Under the pieces are notes generated by a model, which did not search any database, had not been told where the DNA came from, and saw only the letters and a program-made list of their open reading frames with translations. Of a stretch of 20,167 bases of DNA, positions 1-6,153 are shown one piece after another. The stretch is taken from contig JBELMC010000052.1 of the NCBI GenBank assembly GCA_042096155.1, forward strand, positions 1-20,167, in the 5' to 3' direction. Both the position numbers and the translations under genes were made by a program. Position 1 is the stretch's first letter; each line of letters opens with the position of its first letter. This DNA comes from Dinoroseobacter sp042096155. Lineage in GTDB: Bacteria > Pseudomonadota > Alphaproteobacteria > Rhodobacterales > Rhodobacteraceae.

Positions 1-189
1 GAAAAATCCCGCCGCTTTTCGTTGTTCGGCATTGCGCAGCGTCAAATCGGCCACCTGTTGGATACAGCCGCATAAATTTGGGGACGCAGCAGCGCGCCCT
101 GCGGCCATGCAAGCCCGCTCGACCACGCCGCCTTTGACCGGAGCGGTCAGTACGATAACAATCAGGCTGGCAAATATGGGACGGATCAT
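1..189 (-). CDS. Small secreted Cys-rich protein, 5' part (Rhodobacterales 'arginine transporter'-labelled family)
   Basis: The reverse strand reads from an ATG at 187-189 through 63 codons without a stop to the window edge, so the 3' end is missing. The first ~20 residues (MIRPIFASLIVIVLTAPVKG) form a short basic N-region and hydrophobic core, a likely export signal. They are followed by ERACMAAGRAAASPNLCGC and then IQQVADLTL and a charged stretch. From memory, the ERAC...LCGCIQQVAD pattern with three cysteines is typical of small Rhodobacterales proteins that databases often label 'arginine transporter'. I know of no experiment supporting that name. An AGGA sits 9 nt before the start. Function is unknown; the cysteines suggest a periplasmic disulfide-bonded protein (inference). 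Confidence 0.75.
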   Translation of the reverse strand, partial: MIRPIFASLIVIVLTAPVKGGVVERACMAAGRAAASPNLCGCIQQVADLTLRNAEQRKAAGFF

Positions 190-257
190 GCGAAAATGTC
201 CTGTAAAATGAACTGCGATCAAGATGGAGCCTCTATCTGCGGGCCCTTATCGGCAGT

Positions 258-554
258 ATGCCGAAGATCAATGCGGCGTTCAATTCCTGAAAGACTCTGA
301 AGGCCCAAATCTCTGGCCGATGGCGTCTGATTTTTGCTGTGGGTGCGACGTTGCTGGCTTGAACGACAGCAGTGATTTTGGGGTGGACAGCGATCATCCT
401 CACCGTCTCACCCAATAGTGATTGCCTTTCAGATCCTGCAGATCAACAACATCCAAGGATATGGCGCGTTCGTGCGACGCAGGGGGCAAAGCCTGATGAG
501 ATCGCAACCACCCTGGCAGAGCTGTGCTGGCGCGAAGGCCGGGTTAGGGCTTGA
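258..554 (+). pseudogene. Possible decayed small membrane-protein gene with in-frame TGA codons
   Basis: The 190-543 gap between the two minus-strand genes has no intact convincing gene. In forward frame 3 an ATG at 258 opens a reading interrupted by TGA at 288 and at 360. Reading past the second TGA, the flanking residues (RWRLIFAVGATLLA then TTAVILGWTAIILTV) would make a continuous hydrophobic segment, followed by a soluble tail that ends at the TGA at 552, overlapping the permease stop by 11 nt. This could be a broken gene, or chance. Codon third positions are only weakly biased, no good ribosome-binding site is seen and I recognise no family. The call is tentative and is recorded mainly to say what the gap holds. 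Confidence 0.18.
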
Positions 555-1347
555 GCCGAAAGCCAATCTTGAACCAATACCACGCCAGGGCCAACACTGC
601 GGTAAATGTGCCAAGCACCACGAAAGCTCCCAACAGGGGCGCAGAATCTGACGTGCCGATAAAGCCATAGCGCACCCCGTCGATCAGATAAAAAATCGGA
701 TTCAGATGGGTAATCGTTTGCATGGGGCCCGGCAGCCCTTCGATGCTATAGAAGGTTCCGGACAAAAAACTCAGAGGTACAATTACGAAATTGGTCACAG
801 CCGCCATCTGATCAAATTTGTCGGCAAAAATCGCGGCAATGATCCCCGCTGCGCTCAGCAAAGCCGCGCCCAAGATCACAAACAAAAGGGCGATGCCAGG
901 ATGAACCGGAACAATGCCGACGAACAGCCAGAGCGCAAACGCAATTGCCAGCGCTACGGCAACCCCGCGCACCAGCCCGCCGCTGATATAGCCGACGAGC
1001 AGCTCGGCCGCGCTCAGCGGTGGCATAAGGCTGTCGACAATGTTGCCTTGCACTTTGGAGATCACGATCGAACTTGTGGTATTGGCAAATGCGTTCTGAA
1101 TTACGGTCATGGTCAGAATGCCAGGGGCGAGGAATTCAACGAACGGAACGCCCATGACCTCGCCGCGCCTTGGGCCTATCGCCAATGCAAACACGGTCAT
1201 GAACAGGCCCGTGGTCACCAAAGGAGCCAATAAGGTTTGGGTCCAAACTGTCGTAAAGCGGCGGATCTCTCGTTCGATCAAAGTGGCGAGCCCCAACCAA
1301 TTGACCCGCCCAAAGCGCCGCACGCCCATCGTCGAAAAATCGTGCAT
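544..1347 (-). CDS. ABC-2 type transporter permease
   Basis: A 267-residue inner-membrane protein of the ABC-2 permease family (YadH/NodJ-like), which normally pairs with a separate ATPase to export drugs, polysaccharides or lipids. About six hydrophobic segments are visible: near residues 38-58, 72-90, a pair around 115-165, around 170-200 and at the C terminus. Family hallmarks include LAPGILTMTVIQNAF (about 73-87) and the region LSGTFYSIEGLP...LNPIFYLIDGVRYGF (about 193-228), which matches the usual LSG-F-P...NP--Y-----R pattern near the C terminus. The start is supported by GGAG seven bases before the ATG. No ATPase gene is adjacent: gcrA diverges upstream and the downstream gap has no intact gene, so its partner must lie elsewhere. 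Substrate cannot be told. Confidence 0.9.
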   Translation of the reverse strand: MHDFSTMGVRRFGRVNWLGLATLIEREIRRFTTVWTQTLLAPLVTTGLFMTVFALAIGPRRGEVMGVPFVEFLAPGILTMTVIQNAFANTTSSIVISKVQGNIVDSLMPPLSAAELLVGYISGGLVRGVAVALAIAFALWLFVGIVPVHPGIALLFVILGAALLSAAGIIAAIFADKFDQMAAVTNFVIVPLSFLSGTFYSIEGLPGPMQTITHLNPIFYLIDGVRYGFIGTSDSAPLLGAFVVLGTFTAVLALAWYWFKIGFRLKP

Positions 1348-1404
1348 TGTCGGTCTCCGACCATATTGCGCGGAATTTGATCCCGCAGATTTGTGATGCC
1401 TGTC

Positions 1405-1432
1405 TTGTATCCGGCTTGGCGATCGTTACAAT
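1405..1432 (+). promoter_or_regulatory. Candidate sigma-70-type promoter for gcrA leader
   Basis: TTGTAT (1405-1410) and TACAAT (1427-1432) are spaced by 16 nt and match the -35/-10 consensus reasonably. Transcription would begin near 1439, giving a leader of about 70 nt before the gcrA start. The site lies in the divergent gap between the ABC-2 permease and gcrA. I see no GANTC methylation site in this gap. This is a prediction from sequence only. Confidence 0.4.
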
Positions 1433-1457
1433 AGCGTATCGAGCGGAAAGAATACAG

Positions 1458-1487
1458 AGGCTCGGGCACCCTTTGCCCGGCCTTTTT
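1458..1487 (+). terminator. Terminator-like hairpin in gcrA leader (attenuator or small-RNA end)
   Basis: CGGGCA (1463-1468) pairs perfectly with TGCCCG (1474-1479) around a CCCTT loop. The stem extends through GGC (1459-1461) and GCC (1480-1482) with one bulged T, and five T residues follow directly (1483-1487). This has the form of an intrinsic terminator, yet it ends only 21 nt before the gcrA ATG and after the candidate promoter. The ribosome-binding site (AAAGGA, 1495-1500) lies just outside the hairpin. It could attenuate gcrA transcription or end a short leader RNA of about 50 nt. Confidence 0.55.
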
Positions 1488-1508
1488 CTATGTTAAAGGA
1501 ATGCCATA

Positions 1509-2111
1509 ATGTCGTGGACCGACGAGCGCGTTGAGATCCTGAAAACCATGTGGAGCGAGGGCAAAAGCGCCAGCCAGATCGCCAAGGAACTGGGCGGTGT
1601 GACCCGCAATGCGGTGATTGGCAAAGTTCATCGCTTGGGCCTGTCCAATCGCAATGGTGGAGGCGGCAGCGCGACCGCGCCTGCAGCAACAAAAACGAAC
1701 GTCGGTTCGGGCAAGGAAAAACCCGCAGAAACCGCGGCGCCGTCCAAAGCAGAACCCGCACCTGAGCCCGCCAAACGCCCAGAACCCAAAACCATGTCGG
1801 CTTCGTCCCCTCCGCCCCCTGTTCCCTTCCGTAAGGTGATCGTACCAGCGGGACAGCCCTTGCCGCCACAGCCTTCGACCAACGAGATCAGCCCAGAGGC
1901 GCTCGCCAAGGTCAACGAGGTTGAAAAACATGCCAAAAAAATCAGCTTGATGGAATTGACTGAACGCACCTGCAAATGGCCAATCGGTGATCCTGCGACC
2001 GAGGATTTCTGGTTCTGCGGGCTGCCTGTGCAACAAGGCAAACCCTATTGCGAAGCCCATGTCGGGGTGGCGTTTCAACCCATGAGCACACGGCGCGACC
2101 GGCGTCGCTAG
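1509..2111 (+). CDS. gcrA: GcrA cell cycle regulator
   Basis: A 200-residue GcrA-family protein. In Caulobacter GcrA binds RNA polymerase sigma-70 and stimulates promoters carrying CcrM-methylated GANTC sites, driving cell-cycle and division genes. The N-terminal helix-turn-helix is plain: MSWTDERVEILKTMW, then SASQIAKELGG and TRNAVIGKVHRLGLS (residues 1-46). A low-complexity Ala/Pro/Glu/Lys linker covers about 50-140. The C-terminal sigma-interacting part carries the family's CKWPIGDP...FWFCG...PYCEAH cysteine pattern (about 156-188), followed by a basic tail ending RRDRRR. Start: AAAGGA 8 nt before ATG. It is transcribed alone, with its stop facing the GNAT gene, and its leader holds the hairpin described separately. 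Confidence 0.95.
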   Translation: MSWTDERVEILKTMWSEGKSASQIAKELGGVTRNAVIGKVHRLGLSNRNGGGGSATAPAATKTNVGSGKEKPAETAAPSKAEPAPEPAKRPEPKTMSASSPPPPVPFRKVIVPAGQPLPPQPSTNEISPEALAKVNEVEKHAKKISLMELTERTCKWPIGDPATEDFWFCGLPVQQGKPYCEAHVGVAFQPMSTRRDRRR

Positions 2112-2176
2112 GCCGCTGACTGGCAGCAAATGACACCCGCATATGAAACGCATCCTGCGCTGCTTTGCCGGTCAAC

Positions 2177-2701
2177 TCACGCCGTCAACCGCGAAAAGAT
2201 AGCGTGACCAGGACGGCGCAACGCATGCAGGGTTTCGGTGCAGGGCTGGCCCTGAAACATCGCCGCGGAGGAGCGCAAAGGCGTAAAACCCATTCGGTTC
2301 ATCAGTTGGATCGAGGCATGATTTCGCGCGTCGGAGATGCCAACCACGGTCAGGGCTGGACTTTGAGTCCAGACCAGATGCAAGACCGCATCGATCGCCC
2401 GCTGGGCATGGCCGCGACCTTGGGCATCGCGCGACAAGGTGATGCCCAGCTCGACCTCAGCGCGCTCGGCATTCAGAAACAAACCGATATCTCCCAGCAG
2501 AATCTGAGGCGCGCGTGTCGCCGCGATGCCAATCTGGCACCATTGATCCGGATCAAACAGCCCGGCAGTGCCGACGTCTGATAAGAACACCTGTGCCTCG
2601 GCACCCGAAATCGGCGACCAGCCTTGATAGCGCGCCAGATCCGGATCTTGCCGGGTTTGCCAGAAGCGTACTTGATCGGACGTCTGCAGACGCCGCAACA
2701 T
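2177..2701 (-). CDS. GNAT family N-acetyltransferase
   Basis: A protein of 174 residues from the preferred start, of the Gcn5-related acetyltransferase fold, which moves an acetyl group from acetyl-CoA to an amine. The acetyl-CoA motif is seen as ELGITLSRDAQGRGHAQRA (about residues 83-101), containing the expected Q-x-x-G-x-G/A-type loop. It is followed by a late motif ARNHASIQLMNRMGFTPL typical of motif B. Its N terminus (LRRLQTSDQVRF) resembles the RimJ/RimL-like subgroup, which acetylates protein N termini or small molecules; the substrate is unknown. I prefer ATG 2699-2701 because a strong GCGGAGG precedes it by 5 nt. An alternative ATG at 2731 would overlap the VOC stop by 4 nt (ATGA) and add 10 residues. 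It appears to be co-transcribed with the truncated VOC gene. Confidence 0.88.
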   Translation of the reverse strand: MLRRLQTSDQVRFWQTRQDPDLARYQGWSPISGAEAQVFLSDVGTAGLFDPDQWCQIGIAATRAPQILLGDIGLFLNAERAEVELGITLSRDAQGRGHAQRAIDAVLHLVWTQSPALTVVGISDARNHASIQLMNRMGFTPLRSSAAMFQGQPCTETLHALRRPGHAIFSRLTA

Positions 2702-2727
2702 TGTGCCTCCGCTTTGGGCCAGAACAG

Positions 2728-3114
2728 TCATGATTTAGTCTCCAGCAGGTCCCACCAATTGCCGAACGGATCTCGGAACACCGCGGCTGTGCCATAAGGC
2801 TCTATGCGCGGCGGTTCTTGAAACTTGATCTCTGCGGTCAGATAGGCAGTATGGTCGCGAAAAAAAGCATCGGTCTGCAAGAAAAAACTCACCCGGCCCT
2901 CGGTCTGATTGCCTATTGCAGTGCGTTGGCTGTCGTTTACGGCACGGGCGCGCAATATATCGGCACCTTCACCCTGAGGCCGCACCACAGCCGCCGCGCC
3001 GCCTTTGGGTGCGTGCCTCCTTGCTAAACAAGACGCACCGCAGGTTCTCGCAACGCAACAGGATGCGGTTCTTGAGGGTTTGATGCCAGCGCTCTCTTGG
3101 CTTGATAAAAACAC
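2728..3114 (-). pseudogene. VOC/glyoxalase-family protein, N-terminally truncated
   Basis: The C-terminal part is a recognisable VOC (vicinal oxygen chelate) domain half: APKGGAAAVVRPQGEGADI, then GRVSFFLQTDAFFRDHTAYL and EPYGTAAVFRDPFGNWWDLLE. The last stretch carries the conserved E-P-YG--AVF-D--GN-WDL signature and a metal-ligand Glu. Intact relatives have about 120-130 residues and begin with a first beta-alpha-beta unit holding the first His ligand. That half is absent here. Upstream of about 3014 the frame stays open only through unrelated, Cys/Arg-rich residues back to a GTG at 3112-3114. The break coincides with the edge of the accessory segment. Without the first half the metal site cannot form, so I call it a pseudogene, though the short ORF may still be translated. 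Its stop overlaps an alternative GNAT start by 4 nt. Confidence 0.7.
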
Positions 3115-3139
3115 GATGCTACCGTTTATGTTTTGCTAA
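3017..3139 (+). pseudogene. 3' remnant of an unidentified gene
   Basis: Forward frame 2 reads LLAKQDAPQVLATQQDAVLE then GLMPALSWLDKNTMLPFMFC to a TAA at 3137-3139. The sequence is amphipathic and protein-like. The same frame further upstream turns into a Pro/Ala-rich antisense reading of the VOC domain and stops at 2975. The coding-like part therefore begins right where the VOC homology ends (about 3014), suggesting that two genes were cut and joined here. There is no start codon near its 5' end; an internal ATG at 3086 would give 17 residues. It ends 18 nt before the DUF2971 start, so it could also be the end of a partner gene. I do not recognise the family. Confidence 0.3.
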
Positions 3140-3157
3140 GGGCATTGGAGCGCGCAT

Positions 3158-3988
3158 ATGAATGAGAACGGTCCAGACTTATCCTCATGCTTGTTTAAGT
3201 ATGGAACAGTAAATTACCTTGAACACACACTCGAGGAATGCACTCTCAAATTCAGTGACCTGACTACATTCAATGATATTTACGAGAACGACTACCACTT
3301 AGTGCATTATTTCAATGATAAGAACAGCCTGGCTGAGCTTGGTTCGGGTCAACATAACCCAATCGGAAATGTCAGGGCCTTAATCGATGAACAGCTTTCA
3401 AAGTACCGCGCGACTTGCTTTTCGCGTAGGGCAAATAGCTCACTGATGTGGTCACACTATGCGGGCCACCACAAAGGTGTTTGCTATTGTTTTAAAGCAG
3501 AACCACCTAACGACATTTTTATTCCCCGCAAATCGATACTCTGGGGAAACATAGTATACTCAAGCCGACTTCCGACTGTAACCGTGTTTCAAGAACACAC
3601 TCGGAAAAATATGCTCGATGAACTGGCGACTCAAGTGTTGCTTACCAAACCTATGGAATGGGCTTACGAGGAAGAAGTACGATACTGGTCTGACAAACCA
3701 GTTGATACTGTTGAGTTCGCCCCGGAAAATCTACGCGCAATAATCGTTGGGCGAAGAATGCCTGACGATAAAATCGAAGAAATAGAGGCGCTCATTAAGA
3801 AATTTAACAAAGACAAAAACCAATCTATTAAAACTTGGTTCGCGTGCCGAGAGCCTTCGTCTTACAACCTTAGTGTTCACGACAACAAGGCCGATCGAAA
3901 CGCTTATGAAAAAACCATCACAGCCTACACTCCATTGCTGCCCAAAGGCGACGACGGTCCTTTAACTTGCGAAATTGGCGATGTTTAA
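3158..3988 (+). CDS. DUF2971 domain-containing protein
   Basis: A 276-residue soluble protein with the DUF2971 pattern. It has an N-terminal LFKYGTVNYLEHTLEECTLK and FSDLTTFNDIYEND (about 12-45, the usual 'Y-----L---L--l-f--p--fNDPfE' start). A central CFSRRANSSLMWSHYAGHHK and GVCYCF (about 88-112) matches the family's CFS------MWSHYA--H-G-C--F, and KPMEWAYEEEVRYW (about 168-181) matches its 'K---W-yE-E-R' motif. The molecular function is not established; members occur sporadically in accessory and defence-rich regions. GGAG lies 7 nt before the ATG. The gene is much more A+T-rich than its neighbours: sampled 60-nt lines give 28-47% G+C, against about 60% in the transporter operon. It uses TTA, ATA and AAA codons freely, a sign of horizontal transfer. 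A role in phage defence is only a guess. Confidence 0.85.
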   Translation: MNENGPDLSSCLFKYGTVNYLEHTLEECTLKFSDLTTFNDIYENDYHLVHYFNDKNSLAELGSGQHNPIGNVRALIDEQLSKYRATCFSRRANSSLMWSHYAGHHKGVCYCFKAEPPNDIFIPRKSILWGNIVYSSRLPTVTVFQEHTRKNMLDELATQVLLTKPMEWAYEEEVRYWSDKPVDTVEFAPENLRAIIVGRRMPDDKIEEIEALIKKFNKDKNQSIKTWFACREPSSYNLSVHDNKADRNAYEKTITAYTPLLPKGDDGPLTCEIGDV

Positions 3989-4134
3989 GCCCGTGAACAT
4001 TGTGCTTTGGCTTACAATTTACTTCGAAGCGCGAGGAAGCTCGCTATTGGTAAGTCGGGCCAGCTTTGCCTAGTCCTGCTTATTCCGCATTTTTTCAAGT
4101 GGTATGAAGCGCAAGGATGAGTTTCATCACCATG

Positions 4135-4389
4135 TCATGCGTTAGCCTTCCACTTAGCCCAGCGACGCCGTTGTGCCTCTGCTATGCGCTCTCGGCCTTC
4201 GCGCGTCTTGGGGCCGGTCGAAAGTCCGCCATGAAATTTGCAGCGGCGCTTCCCCGGTAGTGGCTTGCATTTGCACGGTGTGCCCTTGCGCGTTTTGGCA
4301 CCGCAATTTTGCCAACTAAATACTAAAGACCCCACCCCGCGCGCGCGTGCTGGCGCGACACCCCGATTGCGTGGCCAGACCCGGGACAT
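4135..4389 (-). CDS. Small basic HGG-x-STGPKT motif protein
   Basis: The informative part is NCGAKTRKGTPCKCKPLP, then CKFHGGLSTGPKTREGRERI and a tail AEAQRRRWAKWKANA. The paired Cys residues plus CKFHGG make a C-C-C-C/H cluster that could bind zinc, and the HGG-x-STGPKT motif defines a family of tiny proteins common in alphaproteobacterial prophages and mobile regions. Function is unknown; the high Arg/Lys content suggests nucleic-acid binding. The start is uncertain: homology-like sequence begins only near 4310, and no convincing ribosome-binding site precedes the ATG at 4387-4389, the GTG near 4334 or a TTG at 4456-4458. The upstream residues may be junction DNA, so the gene may be 5'-damaged. 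G+C is high, unlike the DUF2971 gene next to it. Confidence 0.55.
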   Translation of the reverse strand: MSRVWPRNRGVAPARARGVGSLVFSWQNCGAKTRKGTPCKCKPLPGKRRCKFHGGLSTGPKTREGRERIAEAQRRRWAKWKANA

Positions 4390-4441
4390 ATGATCAAAAT
4401 ACATTGAATGAATTGGACCGTTGAAGACCTGCACCGCCTTT

Positions 4442-4564
4442 AGGCCCGGTATCTTCAATCTGGCCCATCAACTCGACGAATGGCTTGGCACACAAGATAT
4501 TGTGGGCAGCGCCGGTGTGATGACCGTCGTTCTTGCGGATCTGTTGTGCTGCGCGGTCAGGTAA
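4442..4564 (+). pseudogene. 3' remnant, possibly of a glutathione S-transferase
   Basis: Forward frame 2 reads NLAHQLDEWLGTQDIVGSAG then VMTVVLADLLCCAVR and stops at TAA 4562-4564. The same frame has a stop at 4409 and no start codon before the coding-like part. The pattern of a helix ending L--L--WLG--DIVG followed by a hydrophobic helix resembles the C-terminal helical domain of glutathione S-transferases, usually W-L----y-agd-ftvAD-l---vL. The match is by eye and weak. It lies at the right edge of the accessory segment, immediately before the intact transporter operon, and probably marks the edge of the old chromosome backbone. Confidence 0.35.
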
Positions 4565-4628
4565 AGCTTGCCAGCAGCAAGATTCGCCGCCTAAGCTTCG
4601 TTAGACGGAAACATCGAAAGGCCCTCAC

Positions 4629-6095
4629 ATGTCCCAGTATATTAAATTGTCCGTGGCAGTCCTGGCGCTTTGCGCTGCGCCTGCCTTTGCACAGCAGACT
4701 GATATCACACTTGGCATGCAGCTCGAACCGCCAAACCTTGATCCCACTGGCGGTGCCGCTGCGGCGATTGACGAGGTGGTCTATGCCAATGTGTTCGAAG
4801 GCCTGACCCGCTTTGGGCCAGACGGCTCGGTGAACCCGGCGCTTGCGGCCAGCTGGGATATTTCTGACGACGGAACGATCTATACCTTCACCCTCCATGA
4901 CGGCGTCCTGTTCCATGATGGGACGTCACTGGATGCGGAAGATGTCAAATTCAGCCTTGATCGTGCCCGTGCTGAGGACAGCACCAATGCGCAAAAGGCT
5001 CTGTTTGCGGGTATCACCGATGTTTCAGTCGTCGATCCGCTGACGGTTGCGGTGACGTTGGATGCGCCTAATGGGTCCTTCCTGTTCAACATGGCCTGGG
5101 GCGACGCTGTTATTGTGGCGCCTGAAAGTATCGACACTGCGGCAACCAACCCGATCGGCACCGGCCCGTTCAAGTTTTCAAATTGGGTGCAAGGCGACCG
5201 GGTCGAGCTGATCGCAAACCCTGACTATTGGGGCGAAGCCCCTGCCTTGCAAGCGGCGACGTTCAAGTTCATTTCCGATCCAACAGCGGCCTTTGCAGCA
5301 ATGATGGCCGGCGATATCGACGCGTTTCCCGCCTTTCCCGCGCCAGAGACCCTGTCACAATTCGATGCCGATCCGCGCTTTAGCGTGATTGTTGGGTCGT
5401 CGGAAGGCGAGACGATCCTGTCGACCAACAACAAAAGTGTCACCGATGTGCGCATCCGAAAAGCCATCGCGCACGCAATCAATCGCGACGATATCATTGA
5501 TGGCGCGATGTTTGGGTACGGCACGCCGATTGGGACCCATTTTGCACCGCACAACCCCGACTATGTCGATCTGACCAGCAACTCGGCCTACGATCCTGAT
5601 CTTGCGCGTGAAATCCTTGCCCAAGCGGCGCCGGATGGCGTGAGCCTTCGCATGATGTTGCCGCCGCCCGCTTATGCTCGCCGCGGGGGTGAGATCATCG
5701 CCGCGCAGCTGCGGGATGTCGGAATTGAGACTGAAATCACCAATCTAGAATGGTCTGGCTGGCTGGAACAGGTCTTTCGCGGCAAGGATTACGATCTGAC
5801 GATTGTAAGCCACACAGAACCCTTTGACATCGGGATCTATGCGCGCCCGGAGTATTACTTCCAATATGACAACGCGGCCTTCCAAGAACTGAACACAACT
5901 CTGACCGTCACGGCAGATCCAGCAGCCCGGACCGCCCTGCTGGCTGAAATGCAAAAGATGATCTCGGATGATTATGTCAACGGCTACTTGTTCCAATTGG
6001 CCAAAACTGGCGTCGCCAATGCCAATATCGAAGGTCTGTGGGCCAATGCGCCGACACAGGCGAACGATCTGACAGGCGTGCGCTGGACTCAGTGA
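4629..6095 (+). CDS. ABC transporter substrate-binding protein, family 5 (peptide/nickel type)
   Basis: A 488-residue periplasmic binding protein of the SBP_bac_5 family (DppA/OppA-like), which captures di- or oligopeptides or related solutes and passes them to the permeases encoded downstream. Residues 1-22 form a signal peptide with a clear cleavage site after APAFA. The mature protein starts QQTDITLGMQLEPPNLDPT and has the family block ANVFEGLTRFGPDG...PALAASWDISDDGTIYTFTL (about 53-91). It then has FHDGTSLDAEDVKFSLDRA, the IGTGPFKF segment near 175 and RIRKAIAHAINRDDI near 275. AAGG precedes the ATG by about 9 nt. First gene of the operon; a strong stem-loop separates it from the permeases, which often leaves binding-protein mRNA in excess. 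Substrate cannot be fixed from sequence. Confidence 0.93.
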   Translation: MSQYIKLSVAVLALCAAPAFAQQTDITLGMQLEPPNLDPTGGAAAAIDEVVYANVFEGLTRFGPDGSVNPALAASWDISDDGTIYTFTLHDGVLFHDGTSLDAEDVKFSLDRARAEDSTNAQKALFAGITDVSVVDPLTVAVTLDAPNGSFLFNMAWGDAVIVAPESIDTAATNPIGTGPFKFSNWVQGDRVELIANPDYWGEAPALQAATFKFISDPTAAFAAMMAGDIDAFPAFPAPETLSQFDADPRFSVIVGSSEGETILSTNNKSVTDVRIRKAIAHAINRDDIIDGAMFGYGTPIGTHFAPHNPDYVDLTSNSAYDPDLAREILAQAAPDGVSLRMMLPPPAYARRGGEIIAAQLRDVGIETEITNLEWSGWLEQVFRGKDYDLTIVSHTEPFDIGIYARPEYYFQYDNAAFQELNTTLTVTADPAARTALLAEMQKMISDDYVNGYLFQLAKTGVANANIEGLWANAPTQANDLTGVRWTQ

Positions 6096-6105
6096 CGAAC
6101 GACCA

Positions 6106-6135
6106 GGTCGGGGCGCATTCAAACGCGCCCCGGCC
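6106..6135 (+). other. Strong intercistronic stem-loop after the binding-protein gene
   Basis: GGTCGGGGCGC (6106-6116) pairs along all 11 positions (one G-U) with GCGCCCCGGCC (6125-6135) around an 8-nt loop. It starts 10 nt after the stop codon. No T-run follows, so it is more like an mRNA-stabilising or partial-termination structure than a full terminator. Known peptide and sugar importers use such hairpins to keep the binding-protein message more abundant than the membrane-component message; that role here is inferred. Confidence 0.7.
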
Positions 6136-6153
6136 GAATCGAAGGGAATTTTG

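Noticed and set aside
706..1233. 175-codon plus-strand open frame across the ABC-2 permease
   Set aside because: Antisense shadow: its translation is a polar Gln/Arg/His-rich string and the opposite strand encodes a convincing membrane protein.
1488..2153. 221-codon open frame on the minus strand over gcrA
   Set aside because: It is fully antisense to the clear GcrA gene, rich in Cys/Arg/His, lacks any family motif and arises from G+C-rich codon structure.
3037..3070. ACCGCA...TGCGGT pair upstream of DUF2971, considered as a mobile-element end or tRNA fragment
   Set aside because: The arms are only six bases with a long loop, there is no matching copy at the other edge, and no tRNA arms can be drawn.
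3980..4072. 30-codon open frame starting inside the DUF2971 stop (MFKPVNIVLWL...)
   Set aside because: Too short, with no family resemblance and no separate ribosome-binding site; it is likely chance.
4559..4628. Region before the binding-protein gene with two AAGCTT sites, a small CTTGC/GCAAG repeat and one GATTC
   Set aside because: The GATTC fits the GANTC methylation site linked to GcrA control, but a single site and a 5-bp repeat are expected by chance and no clear -35/-10 pair was found.
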